In this document: positions 27,140 through 35,567 of the stretch, piece after piece
Numbering within the stretch: the first letter of the stretch is position 1
Layout of the letters: every line of letters begins with the position of its first letter
Source: Salinihabitans flavidus
Lineage (GTDB): Bacteria; Pseudomonadota; Alphaproteobacteria; Rhodobacterales; Rhodobacteraceae
Reading direction: 5' to 3'
DNA: 38,327 bases
Assembly: GCF_900110425.1 (NCBI RefSeq)
Contig: NZ_FODS01000029.1
Location: forward strand, 1-38,327
The notes under the pieces: model-generated
Told to the model about the DNA's origin: nothing
What the model saw: the letters and a program-made list of their open reading frames with translations, nothing else
The model's database searches: none
Translations under genes and position numbers: made by a program

Positions 27140-27797
27140 ATCCATGCAGGCCGCGATCGAGGCCTTGCGTGACGATTTTGCGGTCACCCATATGGTCTAT
27201 CACTGGGTCAATTCCGCCGGGGAGCAATACGGCTGCGGCACCTATTCCGACGAATGGCGCGATCGCTATATCGAGATGAAGTATGTCCGCGTCGATCCGG
27301 TGATCATCGGTTGCTACCAGACTTTCCACCCCGTTGACTGGAAACAACTCGACTGGTCGGGCAAGGCCACCCGCGCCTTTCAGAAAGAGGCCATGGCGCA
27401 TGGCGTCGGCAATCAGGGCTATTCCGTTCCCGTGCGCGGCCCCAACGGGCAATTTGCCCTCTTTACCGTCAGCCACCATGGCCGGGACGACGATTGGGCC
27501 ACTTTCACCGACGCCAACCGGGAGGATCTGATCCTGATCGCCCATGCCTTCAACAAGAAGGCGTTGGAGTTCGAACCGGACCGCCGCCCCGACCCGACCA
27601 GCCCGCTCTCCCCGCGCGAGGTGGACGCGATGACGCTTGTTGCGATGGGCTATTCGCGGGCGAAGGTGGCGGATTCGCTGAATATTTCGGAACATACATT
27701 GCGCGTCTATATCGAATCGGCGCGTCACAAGCTCGGGGCGCTCAACACCACCCACGCCGTCGCGCGGGCGCTGAGTCGCGGGTTGATCGTTGTCTGA
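27084..27797 (+). CDS. luxR: LuxR-family acyl-homoserine-lactone-responsive regulator
   Basis: This 237-residue regulator is the typical LuxR length. The autoinducer-binding domain shows the conserved set Tyr 54, Trp 58, Asp 71 and Pro 72 (YSDEWRDRYIEMKYVRVDPVI), and HGVGNQGYSVPVRGPNG. The C-terminal HTH (about 175-237) is LSPREVDAMTLVAMGYSRAKVADSLNISEHTLRVYIESARHKLGALN. The start MKQRRTHILEELERAQG at 27084 gives the expected N-terminus; upstream in-frame sequence is Arg/Cys-rich and was rejected. The ribosome site is poor, consistent with coupling to the overlapping upstream gene. luxI follows 89 bp downstream. Confidence 0.92.
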   Translation: MKQRRTHILEELERAQGLESMQAAIEALRDDFAVTHMVYHWVNSAGEQYGCGTYSDEWRDRYIEMKYVRVDPVIIGCYQTFHPVDWKQLDWSGKATRAFQKEAMAHGVGNQGYSVPVRGPNGQFALFTVSHHGRDDDWATFTDANREDLILIAHAFNKKALEFEPDRRPDPTSPLSPREVDAMTLVAMGYSRAKVADSLNISEHTLRVYIESARHKLGALNTTHAVARALSRGLIVV

Positions 27798-27850
27798 GGG
27801 TTAACGCGCCGCGCCGCCGGCTTGCCGCGCCTTAACCTCCGCGCCCTAGC

Positions 27851-27879
27851 CCTTTTCCCCATCGGCAACAGGGGAAGGG
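27851..27879 (+). promoter_or_regulatory. hairpin that could hide the luxI ribosome site
   Basis: CCCTTTTCCCC (from about 27850) can pair with GGGGAAGGG (27871-27879) across a 10-base loop, with a two-base bulge. The right arm is the purine-rich stretch that serves as the ribosome site for luxI (ATG 27887). The structure could lower luxI translation. Confidence 0.4.
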
Positions 27880-27886
27880 ACGCAGA

Positions 27887-28525
27887 ATGCTCCGCTACAT
27901 CTACGCGCAGGACCTCCACAATTATCCAAAGCTGCAACGCAGCATGTTCCGCGACCGGGCGGAGCAGTTCAGTCACCGGCTCGGCTGGGCGGTCAGCGTC
28001 GATGAGCATGGCGAAGAGCGCGACGAATACGATGCGCTCAATCCGCTTTATGTCATCTGGGAACGCGCCGACGGGCGGCACGGCGGGTCCATGCGCCTCT
28101 TGCCGACGACGGGGCCTTGCATGGTCAACGACCATTTTCTGCATCTGACCGGCGGGGTGCGGATCGAAAGCCCGCTGATCTGGGAATGCACGCGCTTCTG
28201 TCTCGCCCCCGAGACCGACCCGCGCACCGCCGCGGCGCTGATGCTCGGCGGGGGGGAGATCATGCGCTGCTTCGGGGTGAAGCATTACGCGGGCGTCTTC
28301 GATGCGCGCATGGTGCGGATCTACCGCATGATCGGTTCCTCGCCAGAGGTGATCGGCGCAGAGGGCAGGGGCCGCGACCGGATCAGCGTCGGCTTGTGGA
28401 GTTTCACCGCCGAAGCGCGCCGCGCGGTGGCCCGGCGGGCCGGCCTCTCGCCCGAGGTCTCAAAGCTCTGGTTCGATCGCGCTTTCGGCCGCGCGCCGCA
28501 ACCCTGCATGGCCCGCAGCGCCTGA
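27887..28525 (+). CDS. luxI: acyl-homoserine-lactone synthase
   Basis: This 212-residue LuxI-family synthase makes N-acyl-homoserine lactone from S-adenosylmethionine and an acyl carrier protein substrate. All key residues are present: Arg 24, Phe 28, Trp 34, an acidic loop with Asp 46/49, Arg 70 (GGSMRLLPTTGPCM), Glu 100 and Arg 103 (IWECTRFCLAPE). The purine-rich GGGGAAGGGA gives the ribosome site, possibly inside a hairpin. Pairing with luxR directly upstream makes a complete quorum-sensing module. Acyl-chain specificity cannot be read from the sequence. Confidence 0.95.
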   Translation: MLRYIYAQDLHNYPKLQRSMFRDRAEQFSHRLGWAVSVDEHGEERDEYDALNPLYVIWERADGRHGGSMRLLPTTGPCMVNDHFLHLTGGVRIESPLIWECTRFCLAPETDPRTAAALMLGGGEIMRCFGVKHYAGVFDARMVRIYRMIGSSPEVIGAEGRGRDRISVGLWSFTAEARRAVARRAGLSPEVSKLWFDRAFGRAPQPCMARSA

Positions 28526-28573
28526 GGCGCATCGCGTCTGGCACTCCGGCGCGGCGGCGGGTAGGGTCGCGCC

Positions 28574-30103
28574 ATGACCGGCACGGCGCTTACCTTCTCC
28601 GATGATCAGGCCACGGCCTACGATGCCGTGGCCGGGCTTCTGCGCGGCACGGGCATCGACATCGAAGAGGGGATGCTGACCCCGCCACGCGGCGAAACCG
28701 AGACCGTTGCGGCGGTGATCGGCAAGGCCGGGTCGGGCAAGACAATGCTTCTGGCGGAACTGGTCAAGGCGCTGGAGGCGGCAGGCGTCGAAACAGTCTC
28801 TGGCGATTATGAGGGGCGGCGGCGCAAGGACCGCCGCACCCTTGCGGTTCTCGCCCCCACCAACAAGGCCGCGAGCGTGCTGCGCATGCGCGGCGTGCCC
28901 GCGACCACCATTCACCGCATCATCTATACCCCGGTCTATGACCCGGAATACGAGCGGATCGCCGAATGGCTTGCCGGCAACGGCGAAAAGCCAGAGATCG
29001 AAGGGCTGACCGAACAGGCGCTCGATCGTGCGCATGCCTTCTATCAGGTGCAGAAATCCATTCCCGGCGCGCTGGCGGCGGCGGGGCTGCGTGGCAGCGA
29101 TTTCATCACCGGCTGGAAACGGCGCGAGGAACCGCTCGATGTCGGCTTCGTGGACGAATCCTCGATGCTCGACGACCGGCAGTTCGAGGATCTCAAGGCG
29201 ATTTTCCCCACGCTCCTTCTGTTCGGTGATCCGGCGCAGCTCGCCCCAGTCAATCAGTCCGGCTCCATGATCTTCGATGGCCTGCCGGAGCGGTCCAAGC
29301 TCGAACTGCACCGCATTCACCGGCAGGAGGCGGACAACCCGATCCTCGATCTGGCCCATGCGCTGGCCGATCCCGATCTGGGGTTCGAGGATTTCGAACG
29401 GCTGGTGGAGCAGGCGGCGGCGCGCGATGACCGCGTGGTTCTCGGCCAGCGGGTCGAGGTGGACCTGATGGCGCGCTCTCCGGTGCTGGTGTGGCGCAAC
29501 GCCACGCGCATCCGGCTGATCAACGCCTTTCGCCGGGTCCACGGTGCGCCCGAGGATGCGCTTCTGCCCGGAGAGCCTCTGGTGTGCGACGGGCTGGAAC
29601 TGCCGCTCAAGCATCGCAAGAAGCGTCTGGATCTTGAGGCGCGGGGCCTGATCAAGGGCGCGCAGGTGATTTATCTCGGTCCCGGCCGCAAGCCCGGTTT
29701 CTCGCGGCTGCATGTCATCGGGGCCGAGGATCCGCAGGTGTCCGCCGCCTCCATCGTGAAGATCGAGAAACCGGACGAGGAAGAACCCTTCATCCCCTTC
29801 GCCGCGCGCATGGGGGCGACCTTCCTGCACGGGGCGGCGGTGACGATCCACAAGGCGCAGGGTTCGCAATGGGACGAGGTGCAGGTCTTTGCCCCCGACC
29901 TTTTCGCCGCCGCGCGCATGGGGCGGGTCGAGGCGGGGCAACCGCTCTGGAAACGGCTGGCCTATGTTGCGATCACGCGGGCGCAATCGCGGCTCTACTG
30001 GGTGGTGCGCAACCGACTGTCGCGCCCGACCTACACGCTCACGACCGAGGATCTGCGCGCCGCGCCCGCGCCGCTCGAACTTGAGGAAGAGGACATGTCA
30101 TGA
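28574..30103 (+). CDS. RecD-like ATP-dependent DNA helicase
   Basis: This 509-residue superfamily 1 helicase has Walker A GKAGSGKT (50-57), motif Ia LAPTNKAASVLR, Walker B VGFVDESSML, motif III LLLFGDPAQLAPV, the arginine motif LHRIHRQEADNP, motif V VTIHKAQGSQWDEV and motif VI YVAITRAQSRLYW. It lacks the long N-terminal region of RecD2, so it is a compact RecD-like protein. It presumably unwinds DNA 5' to 3'; no nuclease domain is visible. Its TGA overlaps the ATG of the SDR gene. The gene starts 48 bp after luxI. Confidence 0.88.
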   Translation: MTGTALTFSDDQATAYDAVAGLLRGTGIDIEEGMLTPPRGETETVAAVIGKAGSGKTMLLAELVKALEAAGVETVSGDYEGRRRKDRRTLAVLAPTNKAASVLRMRGVPATTIHRIIYTPVYDPEYERIAEWLAGNGEKPEIEGLTEQALDRAHAFYQVQKSIPGALAAAGLRGSDFITGWKRREEPLDVGFVDESSMLDDRQFEDLKAIFPTLLLFGDPAQLAPVNQSGSMIFDGLPERSKLELHRIHRQEADNPILDLAHALADPDLGFEDFERLVEQAAARDDRVVLGQRVEVDLMARSPVLVWRNATRIRLINAFRRVHGAPEDALLPGEPLVCDGLELPLKHRKKRLDLEARGLIKGAQVIYLGPGRKPGFSRLHVIGAEDPQVSAASIVKIEKPDEEEPFIPFAARMGATFLHGAAVTIHKAQGSQWDEVQVFAPDLFAAARMGRVEAGQPLWKRLAYVAITRAQSRLYWVVRNRLSRPTYTLTTEDLRAAPAPLELEEEDMS

Positions 30104-30834
30104 AAACCATTCTGATCACCGGCGCCAGTTCAGGCATTGGCCGCGCCACGGCGGAGCTGTTCCTTGACAAGGGTTGGCAGGTGGGGCTTCTGGCGCGGCG
30201 CCGCGACGCGCTGGAGGATGTGGCGCAGGGCCATGACGGCGCCGTGATCCTGCCCGCCGATGTCACCGACCCCGACGCGACGGCCCGCGCCTTCGACAGC
30301 TTTGCCGCGAAGGCCGGTCGGCTTGACGTTCTGTTCAACAATGCCGGCATGTTCGGCCCCTCGGCCCCGCCCGACGAGGTGACGGTGGAGGACTTCGACG
30401 CGGTGATGGCGGTCAATCTGCGCGGGATGTTCATTGCCGCGCGGCTCGCCTTTGCGCAGATGCGGGCGCAGGTGCCGCAGGGGGGGCGGATCGTCAACAA
30501 CGGCTCGATCTCCGCCCACAGCCCCCGGCCCGGGTCGATCTGCTATACCACGACCAAGCACGCGGTCACCGGGCTGACAAAATCGCTGTCGCTCGATGGC
30601 CGGCCCTTTGATATCGCCTGCGGACAGCTCGACATCGGCAACGCGCGCACCGAACTGGTGCAGGCGCTGGTGGACAAGGCGCGGCAAGACGATCCCGACG
30701 CGTCCGGCCCGCCGACGATGGATGTGACCCACGCGGCGCGTGCGGTGCTGCACATGGCAGAGCTTCCGGCAGAGGCGAACGTGCAGTTCATGACGGTGAC
30801 GGCCACGCAGATGCCCTTTATCGGGCGCGGTTAG
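30100..30834 (+). CDS. short-chain dehydrogenase/reductase
   Basis: This 244-residue classical SDR has the cofactor motif TGASSGIG (7-14), NNAG (80-83), catalytic Ser 136 in NNGSISAHS, and Tyr 149/Lys 153 (YTTTK). RRR after the second strand suggests NADP(H). The substrate is unknown. It overlaps the helicase gene by 4 bp (ATGA), so both are on one transcript. The next gene starts about 80 bp downstream. Confidence 0.93.
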   Translation: MKTILITGASSGIGRATAELFLDKGWQVGLLARRRDALEDVAQGHDGAVILPADVTDPDATARAFDSFAAKAGRLDVLFNNAGMFGPSAPPDEVTVEDFDAVMAVNLRGMFIAARLAFAQMRAQVPQGGRIVNNGSISAHSPRPGSICYTTTKHAVTGLTKSLSLDGRPFDIACGQLDIGNARTELVQALVDKARQDDPDASGPPTMDVTHAARAVLHMAELPAEANVQFMTVTATQMPFIGRG

Positions 30835-30914
30835 GCGACTGTCGCTTGCCACTGGAAATCCACCGAACAGGGGCTTAGCCTGCTGCGCAGAACAGGCAGG
30901 GGGCCGGCAGTTTG

Positions 30915-32327
30915 GTGATTTCATTCCTCGCGGACAGCCTGGCACGCGGTGCCGATGCGGTTGGCGATTCGATTTCAGAGACATTCTTCGAGCCGGTGAT
31001 CCGTCTGGGCGTCACCGGGCTGGCACGCTCGGGCAAGACCGTCTTCATCACCTCGCTGGTGGCCAACCTGATGGACCGCGGGCGCATGACCGGGCTTGTC
31101 GCGGCGCGCGAGGGGCGGATCGAGGCGGCCTTTCTGCAACCGCAGCCTGACGACACCGTGCCCCGCTTCGACTATGAATCGCACCTTGCCGCGCTGACCG
31201 CGTCAACCCCTCACTGGCCCGAAAGCACGCGCGCGGTTTCCGAACTGCGGCTGTCGCTGCGGGTGCGGCCCGGGGGGTTCCTGTCGGGACTCTCCGGGCC
31301 GCGCACGGTTCATCTCGACATCGTGGACTATCCCGGCGAATGGCTGCTCGATCTGGGGCTGCTGGATAAATCCTATGCCGCATGGTCGGCCGATGTTCTG
31401 TCGCGCCTCGACGCCCGACCGCAGGCCGAGGGCTTTCTCACCACGATGCGGGCCGCCGACGCGGCAGCAGAGTTTCAGGAGGGCGCCGCGCGCACGCTGG
31501 CCGATGCCTTCACCGCCTATCTGGCCGCGGCGCGGGACGCTGGGTTTTCCGATTGCACGCCAGGGCGGTTCCTTCTGCCCGGCGATCTGGCCGGCTCTCC
31601 GGTGCTGACCTTCGCCCCGCTGCCAGCGGTGCCGGGCGCGCCGCGCCGCTCTCTCTGGCGCGAGATGGAGCGTCGCTATGAGGCGTATAAGGCGCAGGTG
31701 GTGAAGCCCTTCTTTCGGGACCACTTTTCCCGCATCGACCGGCAGGTGGTGCTGGTCGATGCGCTTGGCGCGATCCACAAGGGACCAGGGGCGGTGGAGG
31801 ATATGCGCCACGCGATGCATGATATTCTCGGGGCCTTCCGTCCGGGGCGGAATGCCTTTCTCACCCGGCTTCTGCGCGGGCGGCGGGTGGAGCGAATCCT
31901 TTTCGCCGCGACCAAGGCCGATCACCTGCACCACCGGCAGCATCCCCGCCTGACCGCGATCATGGAGGCGCTCGTTCGCGATGCCCGAGAGCGGGCGCGC
32001 TTTGCCGGGGCGGAAACGCAGGCGATGGCCATTGCCGCCCTGCGCGCCACCGTCGAGGAAGAGCGCGAGCACGAGGGGCGGACCCTCGGATGCGTGCGCG
32101 GAACGCTGCTGGAGAGCGGGCGGCAGGCCGCCTTTCACCCTGGTGAGTTGCCCGACGATCCCGCGCGCCTTCTCGGCCCCGCGCGGGAGGGCGCACAGGC
32201 GTGGCTCGACGGAGACTACGGGGCGATGCGCTTCGCCCCCGCCCCGCTGACGCTGCGCCCCGGTGATGGCCCGCCGCATATCCGGCTCGACCGGGCGGCG
32301 CAGTTCCTGATCGGGGACCGGCTTTGA
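30915..32327 (+). CDS. YcjX-family (DUF463) P-loop NTPase
   Basis: This protein of about 470 residues has Walker A GVTGLARSGKTVFITSLVANL near residues 32-52. It also has HLDIVDYPGEWLLDLGLLDKSYAAWS (Walker B-like), VVLVDALGAIHKGP and ILFAATKADHLHH (NKxD-like). YcjX proteins are GTP-binding, stress-associated and usually next to ycjF, as here. The start is ambiguous between GTG 30915 and TTG 30912; GTG is taken. It ends in a TTGA overlap with the GNAT gene. Confidence 0.88.
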   Translation: MISFLADSLARGADAVGDSISETFFEPVIRLGVTGLARSGKTVFITSLVANLMDRGRMTGLVAAREGRIEAAFLQPQPDDTVPRFDYESHLAALTASTPHWPESTRAVSELRLSLRVRPGGFLSGLSGPRTVHLDIVDYPGEWLLDLGLLDKSYAAWSADVLSRLDARPQAEGFLTTMRAADAAAEFQEGAARTLADAFTAYLAAARDAGFSDCTPGRFLLPGDLAGSPVLTFAPLPAVPGAPRRSLWREMERRYEAYKAQVVKPFFRDHFSRIDRQVVLVDALGAIHKGPGAVEDMRHAMHDILGAFRPGRNAFLTRLLRGRRVERILFAATKADHLHHRQHPRLTAIMEALVRDARERARFAGAETQAMAIAALRATVEEEREHEGRTLGCVRGTLLESGRQAAFHPGELPDDPARLLGPAREGAQAWLDGDYGAMRFAPAPLTLRPGDGPPHIRLDRAAQFLIGDRL

Positions 32328-32770
32328 CCGCGCTGATCCGGCCTGCCCGGCCCACCGATGCCGGCGCGACCGGAGAGATTCTTCATACCCGCCTTGAAGA
32401 GGCATCCCCCGGACAGGGCCTCTATTCCGGGGCGCAGGCGATCGCCTTCTGCGGGCAGATGATCGGGCGTGATTGGGTTCGCGTGGCAGAGCATGACGGC
32501 GCGGTGCAGGGGTTTCTGGCGCGTGAGCAGGGGTATATCCACGCGCTCTATCTCGCGCCCGGCGCCTGCGGGGCGGGCATCGGACGACGCCTGATCGAGG
32601 ACGCCAGGCGCACGCGCGATCAACTGCGCCTGCGTGTGCTGTCTGCCAATACCGGCGCCCGCCGGTTCTACACCCGTCTGGGATTTGCCGAGACGGACCG
32701 GGGCGACGGGCGCGACAACGATGAAAACCTGCCCGACATCGGCTATGAATGGCGCAGGGAGGCGACATGA
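32324..32770 (+). CDS. GNAT-family N-acetyltransferase
   Basis: This 148-residue protein has the acetyl-CoA-binding core IHALYLAPGACGAGIGRRLIEDARRTRDQLRLRV and the C-terminal NTGARRFYTRLGFAETDRG. It starts with TTG overlapping the ycjX stop, and its end overlaps the ycjF-like ATG, so it is fully embedded between the two. The acceptor is unknown; the tight packing hints at a role linked to the YcjX/YcjF pair. Confidence 0.85.
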   Translation: MTALIRPARPTDAGATGEILHTRLEEASPGQGLYSGAQAIAFCGQMIGRDWVRVAEHDGAVQGFLAREQGYIHALYLAPGACGAGIGRRLIEDARRTRDQLRLRVLSANTGARRFYTRLGFAETDRGDGRDNDENLPDIGYEWRREAT

Positions 32771-33756
32771 CAAAAGGTCCGATCCTGATTGACCTAGAAA
32801 CCACAGATGCCCCGCGCGTGGCGGAGGCGGAGCCCGTGCCCGATGATGGTCCCGCGCCGCAGGGCCAGGCCATGCAATCCGCCGCGCATCTTGCCGCCCG
32901 CCGCCCGTCGCGGCTGGCGCGCTGGTTCTGGGGGCTTGCGGGCGCGCTGCTCGCCGTGGCGCTGTCGGTGGGCGCGTGGGACTTCGCAACTGCCCTGCTG
33001 GCACGCTCACCGGCTTTGGGCTGGTCGGTGACGGCGTTGATCTCTGCGCTTGCTGTCGTGTTGCTTCTGATCGCTGTGCGCGAGCTTTCCGGGATTGCCC
33101 GGCTCAAGCGTATCGACTCGCTGCATCACTCTGCGGCGGAGGCGCGCGCTTCGGATGATCTGTCGGGCGCGCGCGCGGTGCTGGCGCGGCTGGACGACCT
33201 CTATGCCGGGCGGGAAGAGGCCGCCTGGGGCCGGCAGCGGATGGCAGAGCGTGCGGGCGACATTGTCGATGCCGAGGATCTCCTGACGCTAGCGGAGGCG
33301 GAGCTTCTCACCCCGCTTGATGCTGCGGCCCGCGTCGAGGTCGAGGCGGCCGCTCGGCAGGTGGCTGCGGTCACGGCGCTGCTGCCGCTGCCGCTGGCCG
33401 ATGTGATCACTGCGCTGGCGGCCAACATGCGCATGATCCGGCGGATCGCGGAAATCTACGGCGGCCGCGCCGGGGTGCTGGGAAGCTGGCGCCTGACCCG
33501 TGCGGTGATGACTCATCTGATCGCGACAGGGGCCGTCGCGGTCGGCGATGACATGCTCGGCTCGCTGGCCGGGGGCGGGCTGCTGTCAAAGCTCAGCCGC
33601 CGCTTTGGCGAGGGCGTGGTCAACGGTGCGCTGACCGCGCGGGTCGGTGTCGCTGCGATGGAGGTCTGCCGCCCGCTTCCCTTCACCTCGGGGCGGCGGC
33701 CCTCGGTGTCGGGCATCGTGCGGCGCGCGCTGACCGGGTTGTTTCCCGGCACGTGA
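32767..33756 (+). CDS. YcjF-family (TIGR01620/DUF697) membrane protein
   Basis: This 329-residue protein has two N-terminal transmembrane helices (about 60-85 and 90-110). A soluble helical region follows, then a C-terminal DUF697-like segment (PLPLADVITALAANMRMIRRIAEIYGGRAG; GDDMLGSLAGGGLLSKLSRRFGEGVVNGALTARVGVAAMEVCRPLPF). It is the usual partner of YcjX. The start at 32767 is preceded by GGGAGG and overlaps the GNAT stop (ATGA). The function is unknown; membrane stress is suspected from the E. coli locus. Confidence 0.87.
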   Translation: MTKGPILIDLETTDAPRVAEAEPVPDDGPAPQGQAMQSAAHLAARRPSRLARWFWGLAGALLAVALSVGAWDFATALLARSPALGWSVTALISALAVVLLLIAVRELSGIARLKRIDSLHHSAAEARASDDLSGARAVLARLDDLYAGREEAAWGRQRMAERAGDIVDAEDLLTLAEAELLTPLDAAARVEVEAAARQVAAVTALLPLPLADVITALAANMRMIRRIAEIYGGRAGVLGSWRLTRAVMTHLIATGAVAVGDDMLGSLAGGGLLSKLSRRFGEGVVNGALTARVGVAAMEVCRPLPFTSGRRPSVSGIVRRALTGLFPGT

Positions 33757-33786
33757 TGCGGCGTCGGAGAGGGCGGAGGTGAAGGC

Positions 33787-34497
33787 ATGACGGAACACGG
33801 ACATACCCAGCCAGAGGTGGAGGCGCGGATCAACGCTCCGCCGGGGCGCGGTTTTCTGCGTGACATGATCTATGGCGGAATCGACGGGTCGATCACCACC
33901 TTTGCCATTGTCGCGGGGGTTGCCGGCGCCGGTCTCTCGCCCTTCGTGATCGTGGCGCTGGGTCTGGCGAACGTGCTCGCCGACGGGTTCTCGATGGCCG
34001 CCGGAAACTATGCCGCCACCAAGTCGGAACTGGATGACATGCGCCGCCTGCGGCGGATCGAGGAGCGTCACCTGCGCGATCACCCGGAAGGAGAGCGCCG
34101 CGAAATCGTCGAGATCCTCCGCCAGAAAGGATTGAGCGGCAAGGTGCTGGAGGCCGCGGCGGATGCCATTCTGGAAAATCCGGACGCCAGCGTGCAACTC
34201 ATGCTCGAAGGGGAATACGGGCTGGCGGGGGTCGATCCGCACCCGATGCGGGCGGCGCTGGCGACCTTCGGCGCCTTTCTCGTGGCCGGAATGATTCCGC
34301 TGATGCCTTTCGTTCTGGGGTTGGGCGATGCCTTCGTGCTGTCGGCGGTCGCAACAGCCGGGGTGTTCTTCTTGATCGGCGCGCTCAAAAGCCGCTGGAC
34401 CATCACCCCGTGGTGGCGCTCCGGTCTGGAAACGCTCGCCATCGGCGGCGTGGCGGCGGCGCTCGCCTTCGCGGTCGGGAGCCTGTTTCATCCCTGA
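33787..34497 (+). CDS. VIT1/CCC1-family iron or manganese transporter
   Basis: This 236-residue membrane protein has the family start GFLRDMIYGGIDGSITTFAIVAGVAGAGLSP (first helix with metal-binding Asp), ANVLADGFSMAAGNYAATKSE (second helix) and three more C-terminal helices. The cytoplasmic loop is shorter than the ferritin-like domain of Mbf-type members. It probably moves Fe2+ or Mn2+ out of the cytoplasm. It lies 30 bp after the ycjF-like gene. Confidence 0.9.
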   Translation: MTEHGHTQPEVEARINAPPGRGFLRDMIYGGIDGSITTFAIVAGVAGAGLSPFVIVALGLANVLADGFSMAAGNYAATKSELDDMRRLRRIEERHLRDHPEGERREIVEILRQKGLSGKVLEAAADAILENPDASVQLMLEGEYGLAGVDPHPMRAALATFGAFLVAGMIPLMPFVLGLGDAFVLSAVATAGVFFLIGALKSRWTITPWWRSGLETLAIGGVAAALAFAVGSLFHP

Positions 34498-34599
34498 TCG
34501 CGGCGGCGCGCGCGCTGTCTTTCTCTGTTCTGCAAATACTCGAAATGCAACGCACGCCACGTTCACAACGGCCCGGATGGTCGTTTGCAGCCTGTCAAT

Positions 34600-34634
34600 A
34601 CCGACGCAATACCGACGTTATACCGACGCGATGC
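34600..34634 (-). repeat. 35-bp triple CGTCGGT element, copy B (inverted)
   Basis: It is the exact reverse complement of 13569-13603, with three CGTCGGT units at 11-bp phase read on the minus strand. Flanks outside the 35 bp differ. It lies between the convergent 3' ends of the VIT1 gene (34497) and the DUF1636 gene (34685), where no promoter would be expected. Confidence 0.85.
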
Positions 34635-34684
34635 CGAAAGCGGATTTTTAGCGAAATCAGCGCATTAACCCTGATTCGCGCCTA

Positions 34685-35032
34685 TCAGGCCGGAACCCGC
34701 CCCACAAGGCAGAACCGAAGCCGCCCGGCCGGACGCGCGTCGGTGATCCCCTTGGGTCCGGCATGGCAATAGAGGCGCAGCAGTTCCAGCACATCGTCGA
34801 GATCCTCCTGCGGCCTGATCCCTGAAAAAAGGTAGGCCGGCTTGCCCGGCGCCCGAAGCGCGAGCGAGACCGGATCGTCGCAGATATTCATGCACTCCGC
34901 GCCGCGCACTTCGACCCCGCAAAGCCCGTCATCGGCCTCCAAAGCGCGGCGCAACGCCTCTGCGAATTCGCGCCCTTCGGGGGGCTGCCCGGCTCTGGCG
35001 CAGCTTTCGCAGATGTGGATGACATGTGACAT
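34685..35032 (-). CDS. DUF1636 cysteine-rich (ferredoxin-like) protein
   Basis: This 115-residue protein has cysteines arranged as CESC (about 8 and 11), ECMNIC (about 53-57) and YLFSGI, which I associate with DUF1636, a small thioredoxin-like ferredoxin or metal-binding domain. From memory, members often lie near cobalamin or cobalt genes, but none is evident here. The start at 35032 (MSHVIHICESCAR) is preceded by GAAGGGG; an ATG five codons upstream is an alternative. It is divergent from the next GNAT gene. Confidence 0.75.
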   Translation of the reverse strand: MSHVIHICESCARAGQPPEGREFAEALRRALEADDGLCGVEVRGAECMNICDDPVSLALRAPGKPAYLFSGIRPQEDLDDVLELLRLYCHAGPKGITDARPAGRLRFCLVGRVPA

Positions 35033-35108
35033 GCCCGGCCCCTTCATGCTGGACGACTCGCGCCTGCGATGGCAAAATGAGGTTTGTTCCCGGCAGCCAT
35101 AGCATCTC

Positions 35109-35567
35109 ATGACCGACCTCACCATAACCACTGGCGATCCGCGCGATCCGCAGGCCACCGCGTTGCTTGAGGCAAGTCAGATGCTCATGCGGTCGCTGTT
35201 TTCGCCCGAGGACAACCATTATCTGCCCATCGACGCGCTCTGCGCGCCGCACATCCGGTTTTTCGTTGCGCGCAAGGGTGATCGGCTGCTCGGGTGTGCG
35301 GCGCTGGCGGACATGGGAGGCTATGGCGAGATCAAGTCGATGTTCGTGGACCCCGAGACTCGCGGGCAGGGCGTTGGCGATCGTCTGCTGGAACAGTTGG
35401 AGTATGAGGCGCGCGAACAGGGACTTCCGGAGCTTCGGTTGGAAACGGGCAACGCCCTGCATGAGGCGATCCGCCTCTATCGGCGGCATGGGTTCACCGA
35501 ATGCGAGCCTTTCGGCGACTACGAGGCCAACGCCACATCGGTCTTCATGCAGCGCGCATTGGGCTAA
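35109..35567 (+). CDS. GNAT-family N-acetyltransferase
   Basis: This 152-residue protein has acetyl-CoA-binding IKSMFVDPETRGQGVGDRLLEQLEYEAREQG and the C-terminal NALHEAIRLYRRHGFTECEPFGDYEANATSVFM. It resembles the small GNAT group with the 'GYGEIKSMFV' strand that acetylates amines or peptides. Its end overlaps the end of the convergent lipoprotein gene by 4 bp. Confidence 0.9.
   Translation: MTDLTITTGDPRDPQATALLEASQMLMRSLFSPEDNHYLPIDALCAPHIRFFVARKGDRLLGCAALADMGGYGEIKSMFVDPETRGQGVGDRLLEQLEYEAREQGLPELRLETGNALHEAIRLYRRHGFTECEPFGDYEANATSVFMQRALG

Noticed and set aside
28460-33107. Long minus-strand frames opposite the helicase and ycjX region
   Set aside because: Antisense shadows; the plus-strand genes carry complete catalytic motifs.
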